64,000 nucleotides of DNA from Cytobacillus sp. S13-E01 (lineage in GTDB: Bacteria > Bacillota > Bacilli > Bacillales > Bacillaceae_L): positions 1 to 64,000 of the forward strand of contig NZ_JARFVC010000011.1 of the NCBI RefSeq assembly GCF_029193815.1, read 5' to 3'. Position 1 is the first letter of the stretch. Each line of letters opens with the position of its first letter. The notes under the pieces were generated by a model. It was not told where the DNA came from and did no database searches. It saw nothing but the letters and a program-made list of their open reading frames with translations. Below are positions 56,052 through 64,000 of the stretch, piece after piece. The position numbers were made by a program, and so were the translations under genes.

Positions 56052-59000
56052 CTAAAGTACGTTAAAATATCTTGCTTCTGGATGTGCAAACACAATAGCT
56101 GAAACAGATGCTTCTGGTTCCATCATGAAACCGTCTGTTAACTGAATACCAATGTCTTCGGGTTTAAGCAATTCAAAAAGCTTTTCCTGGTCATCTAGAT
56201 CTGGACAAGCAGGGTATCCAAATGAGAAGCGCTGTCCCTGGTATTTGGCCGAAAAGCGGTCCTTCATTGTGAAATCAGGACCATCAGGGAAGCCTAATTG
56301 ATCCCTCATTAATTGATGTACTCTTTCTGCAAAACCTTCAGCAAGTTCAAGTGCTAATGCCTGAATAGCATGACTTTGTAAGAAATCTCCATCATCTTTA
56401 AACTTTTTAGCAAGTGCACGTATACCTTTACCTGCAGTTACTGCGAAAAATCCAACATAATCCATTTCCCCACTTGATACAGGTTTCAGGTAATCTGCAA
56501 GACAGAGGTAGGATCCCTTTTGCTGACGTGGGAAAGTGAATTTTTTAATAACCGTTTTTTCATCATTAGGATCATAGATAATAACCGACTCGCCATCACT
56601 TTGAGCTGGAAAGAATTGATAGACGGCAGATGGCGTGATAAGTTCTTCGTTCTTAACTTTAGTAAGCAACTTATCTACGGTATCTTTTAAAAATACTGCT
56701 TTTTCATCTTTTGTCTCAAGTAGTTGGTCAACTTTACCTTTTAACCCTAGATGATGTCCTAACAGCATTTGCATATTTATATAGGGTTCAATTTGAGCAA
56801 TCGTAATATTTCGTAATAAGTGACGTTTCAGATCTGCTGGTTTGAACACTTTTACTGTAGTCGAGACAGTTGAACGATTCATAACCGCTATAGAATGATC
56901 TTTCTTTATTGGTTCGCTAATTACATCCGCTTGTTGTGCACTCCGTTTTTGTTCAAGTTCCGTTATGATTTCGTCAAATGATTCTTTGTTTTGTAAACGA
57001 TTGGCTAAAGATAATCCATCCATAGCATCCTTTGCATATAACACAGGACCTGAGTATTCATGAGCAATTTTATTATTTGTAAATTTTCTAGAAAGGGCAG
57101 CTCCTCCAACTAAGATAGGAGTTGAAATACCTGCCTGGTGTAGATCCTGAGCAGTGACGACCATTTGCTGAGCCGATTTAACGAGTAAACCAGATAAGCC
57201 TACAATATCGGGCTTCTCATCCTGTATTGCTGTGATTAAGGTCTGCGGTGTTACTTTAATTCCTAAGTCGATAACCTTATAGCCATTATTACTTAGGATA
57301 ATGTCGACTAAATTCTTTCCAATGTCATGAACATCGCCCTTTACCGTAGCAAGTAGAACTTTCCCTTTTCCATTACTGTCTGCTTTTATTTCCATATGTG
57401 GTTCTAAAAATGCGACAGATGCTTTCATAACCTCCGCACTTTGTAATACTTCTGCGACAATTAACTCATTATTGTTAAAAAGGACTCCAACCTCAGACAT
57501 ACCAGCCATTAGTGGACCATTTATTATATTCAGAGGATCACTATATTGCTTTAAAGCAAGTTCCAAATCAGGTAAAAGGCCTTCTTTTGTCCCTTCAACA
57601 ATATAAGAGGCAAGGCGTTCTTCAAGCGTCATAGTTGAAGATTTAATTTTAACTTCCTTCTTTTTTCCACGATAAAAATCAGTAAAGTGCTCTAATGTAC
57701 GATCGGTTGTTCTAAATAGTAAATCCTCGGCTAGCTTAATTTCTGCTTTTGGAATGGAAGCAAAGCGTTCTAGCTTTTCCGTATTAACAATCGCATAGTC
57801 AAGACCTGCTTGGGTACAGTGATAGAGGTAAACTGCATTTAAAACCTCACGACCAACTGGTGGTAGACCAAAGGATACATTACTGATTCCTAATACTGTT
57901 AAACAGTCGGGTAATGCTTGCTTTATCATCTGAATTCCTTTTACTGTTTCATTTGCTGAGCCGATATATTGTTCATCACCTGTACCGACAGGGAATACAA
58001 GAGGATCAAAAATGATATCTTTAGGGTTAAGACCATACTTGTTAACAAGTAAATCATGTGAACGCAATGCGATTTCTAGCTTTCTGTCAGCAGAAACGCC
58101 CATACCTATTTCATCTATTGTACCGACAACGATTGCTGCTCCATACTTTTTTATTAGGGGAACTATAGCTTCAAAACGTTCCTCACCGTCTTCAAGATTA
58201 ATAGAATTAATAATTGCTTTTCCTTGTGAATGAATAAGAGCACGTTCTATTACTTTGTCATCGGTTGAATCTATAACAAGTGGCACCTTAATTTTTTTCG
58301 TAACATATTGAAGAAAGTTTTCCATATCCTCTAACTCATCCCGATCAGGATCTGCTAAACAAATATCAATTACATGTGCTCCGTTTTTTACTTGCGCACG
58401 TGCAACCTCAGATGCTTCTTCGTATTTCCCTTCGGCGATAAGGCGTTTGAATTTTCTCGATCCAATAACATTAGTACGTTCTCCAACAAAGAGTGGACGC
58501 ATGTTTTCCTCATAGATCAATGGCTCAATTCCAGATATTGCATGAGGATGTGAGCTACTCGGTAATCCTCTTGGTTTGATATCTTTGACTACCTCTGCGA
58601 TCGCTTTTATATGGTCTGGAGTAGTTCCGCAGCAACCACCGACTATATTTAACCAACCTTTTTCGGCAAATCCTCTAAGTTTCCGAGCTAAAGATTCCGG
58701 TGATTCATGATATTGACCTTCTTCATCTGGTAGCCCTGCATTTGGATAACAGCTTACTGCAGTATTAGCAAGGCTTGAAAGAGAACGGATGTGGTCTGTC
58801 ATGAATTCAGGACCTGTTGCACAATTTAGTCCAATAGCAATTGGCTTCATATGTTCAAGGGATAAGTAGAAGGCTTCAATATTTTGACCTGCAAGAGTTG
58901 TACCCATTGGCTCAATCGTACCTGACACGACTAAGGGAAGGGTTAGCCCCGTTTCCTTAAATGCTTCACTAATCCCAATATAGGCAGCTTTTACATTAAG

Positions 59001-59501
59001 CATATCCTGACTTGTTTCGAGTAGCAGTAAATCTGCTCCTCCCCTTATAAGGCCTCGTGCTTGCTCTTCGTATGTTTTGATTAATTCATCAAATGTAGTT
59101 CCACCTGTTACAGACAAAGTTTTAGTCGTTGGTCCCATAGAGCCTGCGACAAATCTTGGCCAATCTGGAGTAGAAAATTTAATTGCAATCTCTTTTGCGA
59201 GTTTTGCAGACTTTTCATTTAGGTCGAAGGCAAGATGGCCTAAATTATATTCGTCTAAAACAAGGCTTGTTGCACCAAAGGTATTTGTCTCAATAATATC
59301 TGCACCTGCTTTTAGATATTCTTCATGAATATATCTAATTGTTTCAGGAGCCGTGATGGTTAAGTACTCATTGCATCCGTCATATTCTTCTCCACCAAAG
59401 TCTGCCGCTGTTAAGTTAGCATCTTGAATCATTGTTCCCATTGCGCCATCGATAACGAGTATCTTCTTTTGAATCTGTTGTTCTAAAATAGCATTAACCA
59501 T
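56052..59501 (-). CDS. metH: Cobalamin-dependent methionine synthase
   Basis: A 1149-residue full-length MetH that moves the methyl group of 5-methyl-THF to homocysteine through cobalamin. The domain order is homocysteine-binding (GGCCGTTPDHI with zinc cysteines near 300), pterin-binding (RTNVIGSRKFKRLI onward), the B12 cap, the B12 domain with GDVHDIGKN, and the C-terminal S-adenosylmethionine reactivation domain. Its ATG overlaps the yitJ stop by one base. It therefore needs cobalamin. B. subtilis 168 uses MetE instead. Confidence 0.96.
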   Translation of the reverse strand: MVNAILEQQIQKKILVIDGAMGTMIQDANLTAADFGGEEYDGCNEYLTITAPETIRYIHEEYLKAGADIIETNTFGATSLVLDEYNLGHLAFDLNEKSAKLAKEIAIKFSTPDWPRFVAGSMGPTTKTLSVTGGTTFDELIKTYEEQARGLIRGGADLLLLETSQDMLNVKAAYIGISEAFKETGLTLPLVVSGTIEPMGTTLAGQNIEAFYLSLEHMKPIAIGLNCATGPEFMTDHIRSLSSLANTAVSCYPNAGLPDEEGQYHESPESLARKLRGFAEKGWLNIVGGCCGTTPDHIKAIAEVVKDIKPRGLPSSSHPHAISGIEPLIYEENMRPLFVGERTNVIGSRKFKRLIAEGKYEEASEVARAQVKNGAHVIDICLADPDRDELEDMENFLQYVTKKIKVPLVIDSTDDKVIERALIHSQGKAIINSINLEDGEERFEAIVPLIKKYGAAIVVGTIDEIGMGVSADRKLEIALRSHDLLVNKYGLNPKDIIFDPLVFPVGTGDEQYIGSANETVKGIQMIKQALPDCLTVLGISNVSFGLPPVGREVLNAVYLYHCTQAGLDYAIVNTEKLERFASIPKAEIKLAEDLLFRTTDRTLEHFTDFYRGKKKEVKIKSSTMTLEERLASYIVEGTKEGLLPDLELALKQYSDPLNIINGPLMAGMSEVGVLFNNNELIVAEVLQSAEVMKASVAFLEPHMEIKADSNGKGKVLLATVKGDVHDIGKNLVDIILSNNGYKVIDLGIKVTPQTLITAIQDEKPDIVGLSGLLVKSAQQMVVTAQDLHQAGISTPILVGGAALSRKFTNNKIAHEYSGPVLYAKDAMDGLSLANRLQNKESFDEIITELEQKRSAQQADVISEPIKKDHSIAVMNRSTVSTTVKVFKPADLKRHLLRNITIAQIEPYINMQMLLGHHLGLKGKVDQLLETKDEKAVFLKDTVDKLLTKVKNEELITPSAVYQFFPAQSDGESVIIYDPNDEKTVIKKFTFPRQQKGSYLCLADYLKPVSSGEMDYVGFFAVTAGKGIRALAKKFKDDGDFLQSHAIQALALELAEGFAERVHQLMRDQLGFPDGPDFTMKDRFSAKYQGQRFSFGYPACPDLDDQEKLFELLKPEDIGIQLTDGFMMEPEASVSAIVFAHPEARYFNVL

Positions 59502-61345
59502 TAATGTACCGCCTTTCTACTGAGGGCAAGTTGCTTGTCATGAATGTATTTTGTTAATTCAACCGTCATTTCATATCGCAAAAATGGTGTAATTAAGTAA
59601 ATACCATTAAATAAGTCATAGGCTGCATCAATAAGTGATTTAGCAATTGCAATACCTTCTTGATTTGATTTAATTGGATCATTGTTTACTGCGTTCATTC
59701 TGTCTCTAATAGACTGAGATAAAGTGATTCCAGGAACTTCATGATGAATAAAGTCTGCATTTCTAGCACTTGTCAATGGCATAATCCCTATATAAATAGG
59801 GGTAGTTAAATGTTTAGTGTGCTCATAAACGTCGATTATTTGACTTTCACTATATAAAGGCTGAGTAATAAAATAATGCGCACCATATGATATTTTCTTT
59901 TCTAAGCGAATGACTGCTTTATCGAGATGTCGAACATTAGGATTAAATGCAGCTGCAATTGAAAAGTTTGTTTTTTGCCCTAAAGGGTTTCCAGAATACG
60001 AGATGCCTTCATTAAACTGTTTAATTAAACCGATTAAGTCAAACGAAGATAAATCATAAACTGAGGTAGCACCAGGGAAGTCACCAATTTTTGAAGGATC
60101 CCCCGTAACGGCTAGAACTTCATTCATACCAAGAGTATGTAAACCCATAAGATGTGATTGTAGGCCAATAAGATTTCTGTCTCTACAGGTTACATGAATT
60201 AAAGGTTTCATATCTAATTGTTGTTTTAAGATGGACCCAACCGCAACATTACTAATACGTGGTGATGCCAGAGAATTATCAGCGAGCGTAAGTCCATCGA
60301 TTCCCACCTTTTGTAATGCTTTAGCACCTTCAAGAAACTTTGAAAGTCCTAGTTTTTTTGGAGGGTCAAGCTCAACTATAACTGAACGATTTTGTTTTAC
60401 CTTTTCGTATAGTGGGGGAGTCGAATCAGAATCTGCACTTGATACACTAATTTCTACAGGCCGGTTTTTTACTAGTTTTTCAGTGATTGGTCGTAATCCT
60501 TTTAAGGTTTTCGCCATTGCTTCAATGTGTTTTGGAGAGGTACCGCAACAACCACCAATTAGTCGGGCACCTTGCTCACGAAATTTCAAGGCACTTTCAG
60601 CGAAATAGCTCTCATTTGTTTCATATACAAGCCTACCATCTTGATAATCTGGTAAACTTGCATTCGGGTAGACCGATAAAAAGACATCCTTAGGAATTGG
60701 TACTTCCTCAAGAGAACGAATCATATGATGCGGACCTAATCTACAGTTTAATCCGACAATATCTGCTCCCAGTTGTTCTAACTCTAAAAAGGCATCTGCT
60801 AAAGGTGTCCCATCTTGAAGAACCCCTATCTCATGCAGTGATAGATTGGCCACAATTGGTTTGTTTGTTTCTTTTCTAGCAATTTGGAGAACAGTTTTTA
60901 ATTCCTCAAAATCATAAAATGTTTCTAAAAGGATACCGTCAACATCTTCAGATAAAAGATAAAATAGTTGCTCACGAAAGCTCCTCTTTATTTCCTCAAT
61001 TGAAATTGTATTTTTCTTGAAGCTTCTAACTCCACCCATTGTACCAAGGACGTATGCTTTATTTTTTGCCGCTTTTTTTGCCAACTGAACACCTGAAAGA
61101 TTTATCTCTTTTACGGAGTCTTCTAGCCCGTACCGAGATAATTTGGGATAGTTGGCTCCATAGGTGTTGGTTTGAATAACGTTTGCCCCTGCATTTATAT
61201 ATGCTTCATGTATTTTTTCAATTTCAGCCTTGTTTAATAGATTTAATTCTTCAAAACAGCTATCAATTCCATGGGAGTAGAGGAGGGTTCCCATCGCTCC
61301 ATCGGCTATTAAAATGTTGTTTTTTAAATCTTCGAGCATGCCCAT
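59501..61345 (-). CDS. yitJ: Bifunctional homocysteine methyltransferase / methylene-THF reductase YitJ
   Basis: A 614-residue fusion. The N-terminal half is a homocysteine S-methyltransferase domain with [12 protein letters not shown] and the zinc motif [10 protein letters not shown]. The C-terminal half is a methylene-tetrahydrofolate reductase domain with [15 protein letters not shown] and [11 protein letters not shown] choose ATG 61345 ([10 protein letters not shown]), 6-7 bases after GGGGG, as in B. subtilis YitJ. It supplies 5-methyl-THF for MetH, encoded just downstream with a one-base overlap. It is controlled by the SAM riboswitch upstream. Confidence 0.94.
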   Translation of the reverse strand: MGMLEDLKNNILIADGAMGTLLYSHGIDSCFEELNLLNKAEIEKIHEAYINAGANVIQTNTYGANYPKLSRYGLEDSVKEINLSGVQLAKKAAKNKAYVLGTMGGVRSFKKNTISIEEIKRSFREQLFYLLSEDVDGILLETFYDFEELKTVLQIARKETNKPIVANLSLHEIGVLQDGTPLADAFLELEQLGADIVGLNCRLGPHHMIRSLEEVPIPKDVFLSVYPNASLPDYQDGRLVYETNESYFAESALKFREQGARLIGGCCGTSPKHIEAMAKTLKGLRPITEKLVKNRPVEISVSSADSDSTPPLYEKVKQNRSVIVELDPPKKLGLSKFLEGAKALQKVGIDGLTLADNSLASPRISNVAVGSILKQQLDMKPLIHVTCRDRNLIGLQSHLMGLHTLGMNEVLAVTGDPSKIGDFPGATSVYDLSSFDLIGLIKQFNEGISYSGNPLGQKTNFSIAAAFNPNVRHLDKAVIRLEKKISYGAHYFITQPLYSESQIIDVYEHTKHLTTPIYIGIMPLTSARNADFIHHEVPGITLSQSIRDRMNAVNNDPIKSNQEGIAIAKSLIDAAYDLFNGIYLITPFLRYEMTVELTKYIHDKQLALSRKAVH

Positions 61346-61381
61346 GATCATTCCCCCTTAGTGTAATTATTTATAAAGAAA

Positions 61382-61410
61382 AAAAGCCTTCTAGAAGAAG
61401 AAGACTTTGT
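61382..61410 (-). terminator. Riboswitch terminator hairpin
   Basis: On the minus strand GTCTTCT pairs with AGAAGGC, followed by seven T, between the SAM aptamer and yitJ. It is the expected off-state terminator. Confidence 0.8.
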
Positions 61411-61423
61411 TGGTTATTAAGTG

Positions 61424-61531
61424 CTCTCCTTATCTTTCGAATTTGTGAATTCGCTGGATTTAGCACCAATTCCATTTGGAACGGTTGCCGGGCATCGTAG
61501 GGCCAGTCCCTCCGCCACTCTAGATAAGAAT
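61424..61531 (-). ncRNA. SAM-I riboswitch (S-box) aptamer
   Basis: On the minus strand it starts TTCTTATCTAGAGTGGCGGA and continues GGGACTGGCCC, GATGCCCGGCAACC, GGTGCTAAATCCAGC and GATAAGGAGAG, the conserved S-box pattern. The P1 helix pairs CTTATC with GATAAG. High S-adenosylmethionine favours the terminator at 61382 and switches off yitJ-metH. B. subtilis yitJ carries the classic example of this riboswitch. Confidence 0.97.
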
Positions 61532-61578
61532 CTTTATTTAATTAGTAATTTTAATGCATTAAAGTTGTATAGTAGTAA

Positions 61579-61607
61579 ATTCTATCTAATTATATTATAT
61601 AAAGCAA
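61579..61607 (-). promoter_or_regulatory. Promoter of the yitJ-metH operon
   Basis: On the minus strand TTGCTT (-35) and TAGAAT (-10) are 17 bases apart. The SAM aptamer starts about 48 bases after the -10 box. Confidence 0.6.
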
Positions 61608-61639
61608 GGGATTATTAAGATTTTTTTGAATATTTTTTT

Positions 61640-61802
61640 ATCCGACGCTTAAGTGGAAGTAAACCACCCACCTCAAAACTTGGAGAATGCGAATGTTTAG
61701 GTGAGGGGGGACTTCCCCTTAAGGTCCGACGACGCACAGGACGTGCACGCTTCCTAGCGTTATAGGCTCAACTGACAATCAGTGAGGGAAGAAGGTTCAC
61801 CT
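61640..61802. repeat. Compact structured element of unknown identity
   Basis: About 160 bases, richer in GC than the flanks. GGAAGT (61654) can pair with ACTTCC (61711), with CCACCTCA pairing to TGAGG inside. GCACAGGACGTGC is a small hairpin. A three-way junction is formed by CTTCC/GGGAAG enclosing CCTAGCGTTATAGG and CTCAACTGACAATCAGTGAG. It ends one base before the yitK stop codon. It may be a mobile-element end, a HEARO/omega-RNA-like RNA, or a repeat; I cannot decide. Confidence 0.5.
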
Positions 61803-62294
61803 TTATCTAAAGTTTAAAAATTGTACTTCTATCGGTAGATCTGCTCTGCGAATGGCTGACATGATTTGTTGTAAGTCATCTTTATTTTTACCGGTTACAC
61901 GGATTTGATCGTCTTGGATTTGGCTTTTCACTTTTAGGCCACTGTTTTTTATTAGTGCGTTAATTTTTTTTGCATTTTCTTTATCAATACCTTGGACAAG
62001 TTTGCCTCGTTGGCGGATGGTGCCACCTGATGCTTTTTCGATTTTTCCATAATCAATGTTCTTAGTAGGAACCCCACGTTTGATCAATTTTGAAACGAGT
62101 ACATCTTTTAATTGCTCTAATTTGTATTCATCATCTGAAACAAGGACCAGTTCTTCCTTATCTAATGAAATATCACTTTTACTGCCCTTGAAATCATACC
62201 GATTTAGGATTTCTTTTAATGCAATGCTAATAGCATTTGATACTTCAGGTAATTCTACTTTAGAAACGACGTCAAATGAACTTTCTTTAGACAT
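61803..62294 (-). CDS. yitK: YajQ-family nucleotide-binding protein YitK
   Basis: A 163-residue protein of the YajQ (UPF0234) family. The opening [18 protein letters not shown], followed by [11 protein letters not shown] and [17 protein letters not shown], is diagnostic. Members have two RNP-like folds and bind nucleotides such as cyclic di-GMP or RNA. GGAGG precedes the ATG. It is divergent from yitL, as in B. subtilis. Confidence 0.93.
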   Translation of the reverse strand: MSKESSFDVVSKVELPEVSNAISIALKEILNRYDFKGSKSDISLDKEELVLVSDDEYKLEQLKDVLVSKLIKRGVPTKNIDYGKIEKASGGTIRQRGKLVQGIDKENAKKINALIKNSGLKVKSQIQDDQIRVTGKNKDDLQQIMSAIRRADLPIEVQFLNFR

Positions 62295-62445
62295 TTTAAA
62301 CCTCCGAATATGTATTGTATAGTTTGATTATAGTAAAATTATCAAGGAAGGACAACTTATGGAGGAAAAGTGTTATAATTACAATTTGATTAGGCAACGA
62401 TTAGAAAAGAACATTACCTAGATAATTTAGGAAAGAAGGCTAAAT

Positions 62446-63306
62446 ATGACAACATTACAAGCGGGTACTGTAGTTACATTATCTGTAGATCGAGATACGG
62501 AGTTCGGCTATTTTTTAACAAATGGCGAAGAGGATGTACTACTTCATAAAAGTGATATAACAGATGATTTTAATGAGGATGAACGTCAAACAGTGTTTTT
62601 GTACCAGGATCATCAGGGAAGATTAGCTGCTACAATGACAATTCCGACAATCGATATTGATACATATGATTGGGCCCAGGTAGTAGAGGTCAAACATAAG
62701 CTTGGTGTTTTCGTAAACATCGGGATTCGAAAAGATATCCTTGTTTCAAAGGATGATCTTCCAGAAATTTATGATTTATGGCCAGAAATAGGGGATGAAT
62801 TGTATTGTTCCTTAAAGACCGACAAACATGGTAGATTGTTCGGTAGATTAGGAACAGAGGAGGCCATTCGTGAAATCGCCGAACATGCTCCTAGAACAGT
62901 TTTTAACAAAAATATAACCGGTAGGGTTTATCGACTGCTACTTGTTGGTACATTTATTATTACCGAAGAGAACTATATTGGTTTTATTCATGAGTCGCAA
63001 AGAGTTCGCGAACCTAGATTAGGACAAAAAATAGAAGGCAGGGTTGTTGATGTGAAAGAAGATGGCTCTGTTAATGTTTCGTTGCTGAGCAGATCACATG
63101 AAGTTCTAGATGAAGATGCACAGAAGCTTTATTCCTATATGGAAGAAAGAGGCGGCTCAATGCCGTTTTGGGATAAAAGTGATCCGGATGATATTCAAAT
63201 ACGTTTTACTATGAGTAAAGCAGCATTTAAACGTGCCTTAGGTAGATTGATGAAGGATCAAAAGGTTTACCAAGAAGATGGGTGGACCTATTTTAAAAAG
63301 GAATAG
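62446..63306 (+). CDS. yitL: CvfB-family S1-domain protein YitL
   Basis: A 286-residue RNA-binding protein with S1-like domains and a C-terminal winged helix (FTMSKAAFKRALGRLMKDQKV). The S1 parts are visible as GYFLTNGEEDVLLHKSDIT, KLGVFVNIGIRKDILVSKDD and GRVVDVKEDGSVNVSLL. GAAAGAAGG lies upstream of the ATG. In Staphylococcus CvfB affects virulence gene expression; in Bacillus the role is less clear. Confidence 0.9.
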   Translation: MTTLQAGTVVTLSVDRDTEFGYFLTNGEEDVLLHKSDITDDFNEDERQTVFLYQDHQGRLAATMTIPTIDIDTYDWAQVVEVKHKLGVFVNIGIRKDILVSKDDLPEIYDLWPEIGDELYCSLKTDKHGRLFGRLGTEEAIREIAEHAPRTVFNKNITGRVYRLLLVGTFIITEENYIGFIHESQRVREPRLGQKIEGRVVDVKEDGSVNVSLLSRSHEVLDEDAQKLYSYMEERGGSMPFWDKSDPDDIQIRFTMSKAAFKRALGRLMKDQKVYQEDGWTYFKKE

Positions 63307-63314
63307 AGAATAGA

Positions 63315-63352
63315 GAAAAGACCCTCTTTTGAGTTTTTAAGAGGGTCTTTTC
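63315..63352 (+). terminator. Terminator after yitL
   Basis: AAAAGACCCTCTT pairs with AAGAGGGTCTTTT. Confidence 0.92.
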
Positions 63353-63367
63353 GGTATCAGCTAGAAA

Positions 63368-63570
63368 TTGAATATAGTTTTGGTGTCTAGCTCCAGGCGC
63401 CATCGGCTCTATGGTATAAGCCAAGCCGTCTGGAAGGTCAAAGAACAACCTTCCAGACAGCTCGTCTTATGCTTGAATTGCACAGGATGTGCTGATGTCG
63501 ACGTTCGCCACAGGACGTGGCGGGTTTTAGTCGACGTTCCTCGAGGCGGGCGCCCTGCGCTTTTCTTTTA
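63368..63570 (+). repeat. Dispersed hairpin repeat, copy 6 (long form)
   Basis: It carries GTGTCTAGCTCC, a central hairpin GTCTGGAAGG/CCTTCCAGAC, CGTCTTATGCTTG, the hairpins GCACAGGATGTGC and GCCACAGGACGTGGC, and the end GCGCCCTGCGCTTTTC. It is most like copy 1. Its last bases contain the stop codon of the small gene on the opposite strand. Confidence 0.88.
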
Positions 63571-63699
63571 TACATGATCAGTTTTCTTAGAATATTGTCT
63601 TTCTCCACGCTGACGGTTCTTTTCTCGCTCCATATTTTTTTCATGGCGTTTAGCGTTATTGTCTTTTGCTTTTTTGTCGTTATCACTAGTTGTCGACAT
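63568..63699 (-). CDS. Small hydrophilic protein (DUF3941-like)
   Basis: A 43-residue, highly charged protein starting MSTTSDNDKKAKDNNAKRHE and ending RGERQYSKKTDHV. Composition and sequence fit a group of tiny Bacillus proteins that I associate with DUF3941; no function is known. GGGAG lies about 11 bases before the ATG. The TAA stop lies at the end of repeat copy 6. Confidence 0.65.
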   Translation of the reverse strand: MSTTSDNDKKAKDNNAKRHEKNMEREKNRQRGERQYSKKTDHV

Positions 63700-63769
63700 A
63701 GTAGCATACACTCCCTTTTAGCTATTTCGTAGTTAGCTTTTCCAATGGATTTATAAACTATGTAAAGTG

Positions 63770-64000
63770 TCAGTTAGTTTCATTAAGAAAGAAGATTGCG
63801 ATTGTCCCTGGTCCTGCATGTGCCCCAATGGTTGCCCCAATGGTATTAACAAAAAATGATTCACAACCGAATTTCTCTTTAAGTTGTTCTTGTAGCTCAA
63901 GAACCGTTTCTTCGTTATCTGCATGACTTATTGCAATTGTTTGATTTTTGAGGTCTTTTCCACGCTCACCTATGATTTCAATGATACGTTTCATAACCTT
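63770..64000 (-). CDS. DegV-family fatty acid-binding protein, C-terminal part
   Basis: The last 76 or so residues of a DegV protein; the gene continues past the window edge, as the frame is still open at 64000. [22 protein letters not shown] is the conserved C-terminal DegV motif. DegV proteins (FakB-like) bind fatty acids for phosphorylation by a kinase. The position after yitL would suit B. subtilis yitS, but the partial sequence does not prove it. Confidence 0.85.
   Translation of the reverse strand, partial: KVMKRIIEIIGERGKDLKNQTIAISHADNEETVLELQEQLKEKFGCESFFVNTIGATIGAHAGPGTIAIFFLNETN

Noticed and set aside
58012-58233. Plus-strand open frames inside metH and yitJ (also 59077, 60231)
   Set aside because: They lie opposite strongly conserved codons of known enzymes and lack ribosome sites.
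61424-61531. T-box leader in front of yitJ
   Set aside because: The conserved blocks are those of the SAM-I riboswitch; there is no T-box antiterminator motif.

Overview
The window is low-GC chromosomal DNA of an endospore-forming member of the Bacillaceae. Three things support this. A complete six-gene gerP spore-coat permeability operon is present, together with a Spo0E-type phosphatase. There is a comK competence gene. The gene order also follows the Bacillus subtilis yhf-yhj-yis-yit segment in outline (yhfH, yhfI, lcfB/yhfL, yhfN, yhzC, comK, yhjE, addB, addA, gerPF-PA, yisI, yisK, yisL, yisN, asnO, a MATE pump, yitJ, yitK, yitL, a DegV protein), with extra genes inserted. I cannot name the species.

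Layout. 1-2440: an IS110-family element has landed in a small dispersed repeat, and that repeat has itself interrupted a LacI-type regulator gene. 2500-6270: yhfH, yhfI, an acyl-CoA ligase with a FadR operator, and an enoyl-CoA hydratase. 6300-9500: an ABC uptake system (lipoprotein, permease, ATPase) split by a terminator and a repeat copy. 9600-12900: azlCD, a Sco protein and an M48 membrane protease. 12970-15900: the glyoxylate shunt (malate synthase, isocitrate lyase). 16000-22600: small genes, comK, an S9 peptidase and membrane proteins. 23000-30260: the AddAB recombination nuclease, with no sbcDC after it. 30400-33000: a Gly/Tyr-rich coat-like gene and gerPABCDEF. 33000-43200: a second acyl-CoA ligase, a DUF418 protein, a P-loop kinase-like protein, yisI, yisK, rocD, yisL, yisN, asnO and a tandem pair of repeats. 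43290-44670: a MATE pump. 45200-55870: a malto-oligosaccharide utilisation cluster with its own LacI regulator and several operators. 56050-61530: metH and yitJ behind a SAM riboswitch. 61640-61800: a compact, highly structured element of unknown identity. 61800-64000: yitK, yitL, a small hydrophilic protein and the end of a DegV gene.

How the genes work together. The malto-oligosaccharide cluster joins extracellular hydrolysis (a membrane-anchored amylase), uptake (binding protein plus two permeases, with no ATPase encoded here) and cytoplasmic breakdown (a GH13 neopullulanase and a GH31 alpha-glucosidase). Palindromic LacI-type operators and a cre-like site lie between the divergent promoters. 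The methionine operon supplies methyl-folate (YitJ) and methionine (MetH). Fatty-acid activation and beta-oxidation genes sit in the same window as the glyoxylate shunt, a fit for growth on fatty acids or acetate.

The most unusual signal is a family of about 70-220 bp repeats. Their central hairpin arms change between copies while staying complementary. At least three copies end exactly on the stop codon of a convergent gene. I found no CRISPR array, defence island, prophage, rRNA or tRNA, and no clear large undescribed multi-gene system.
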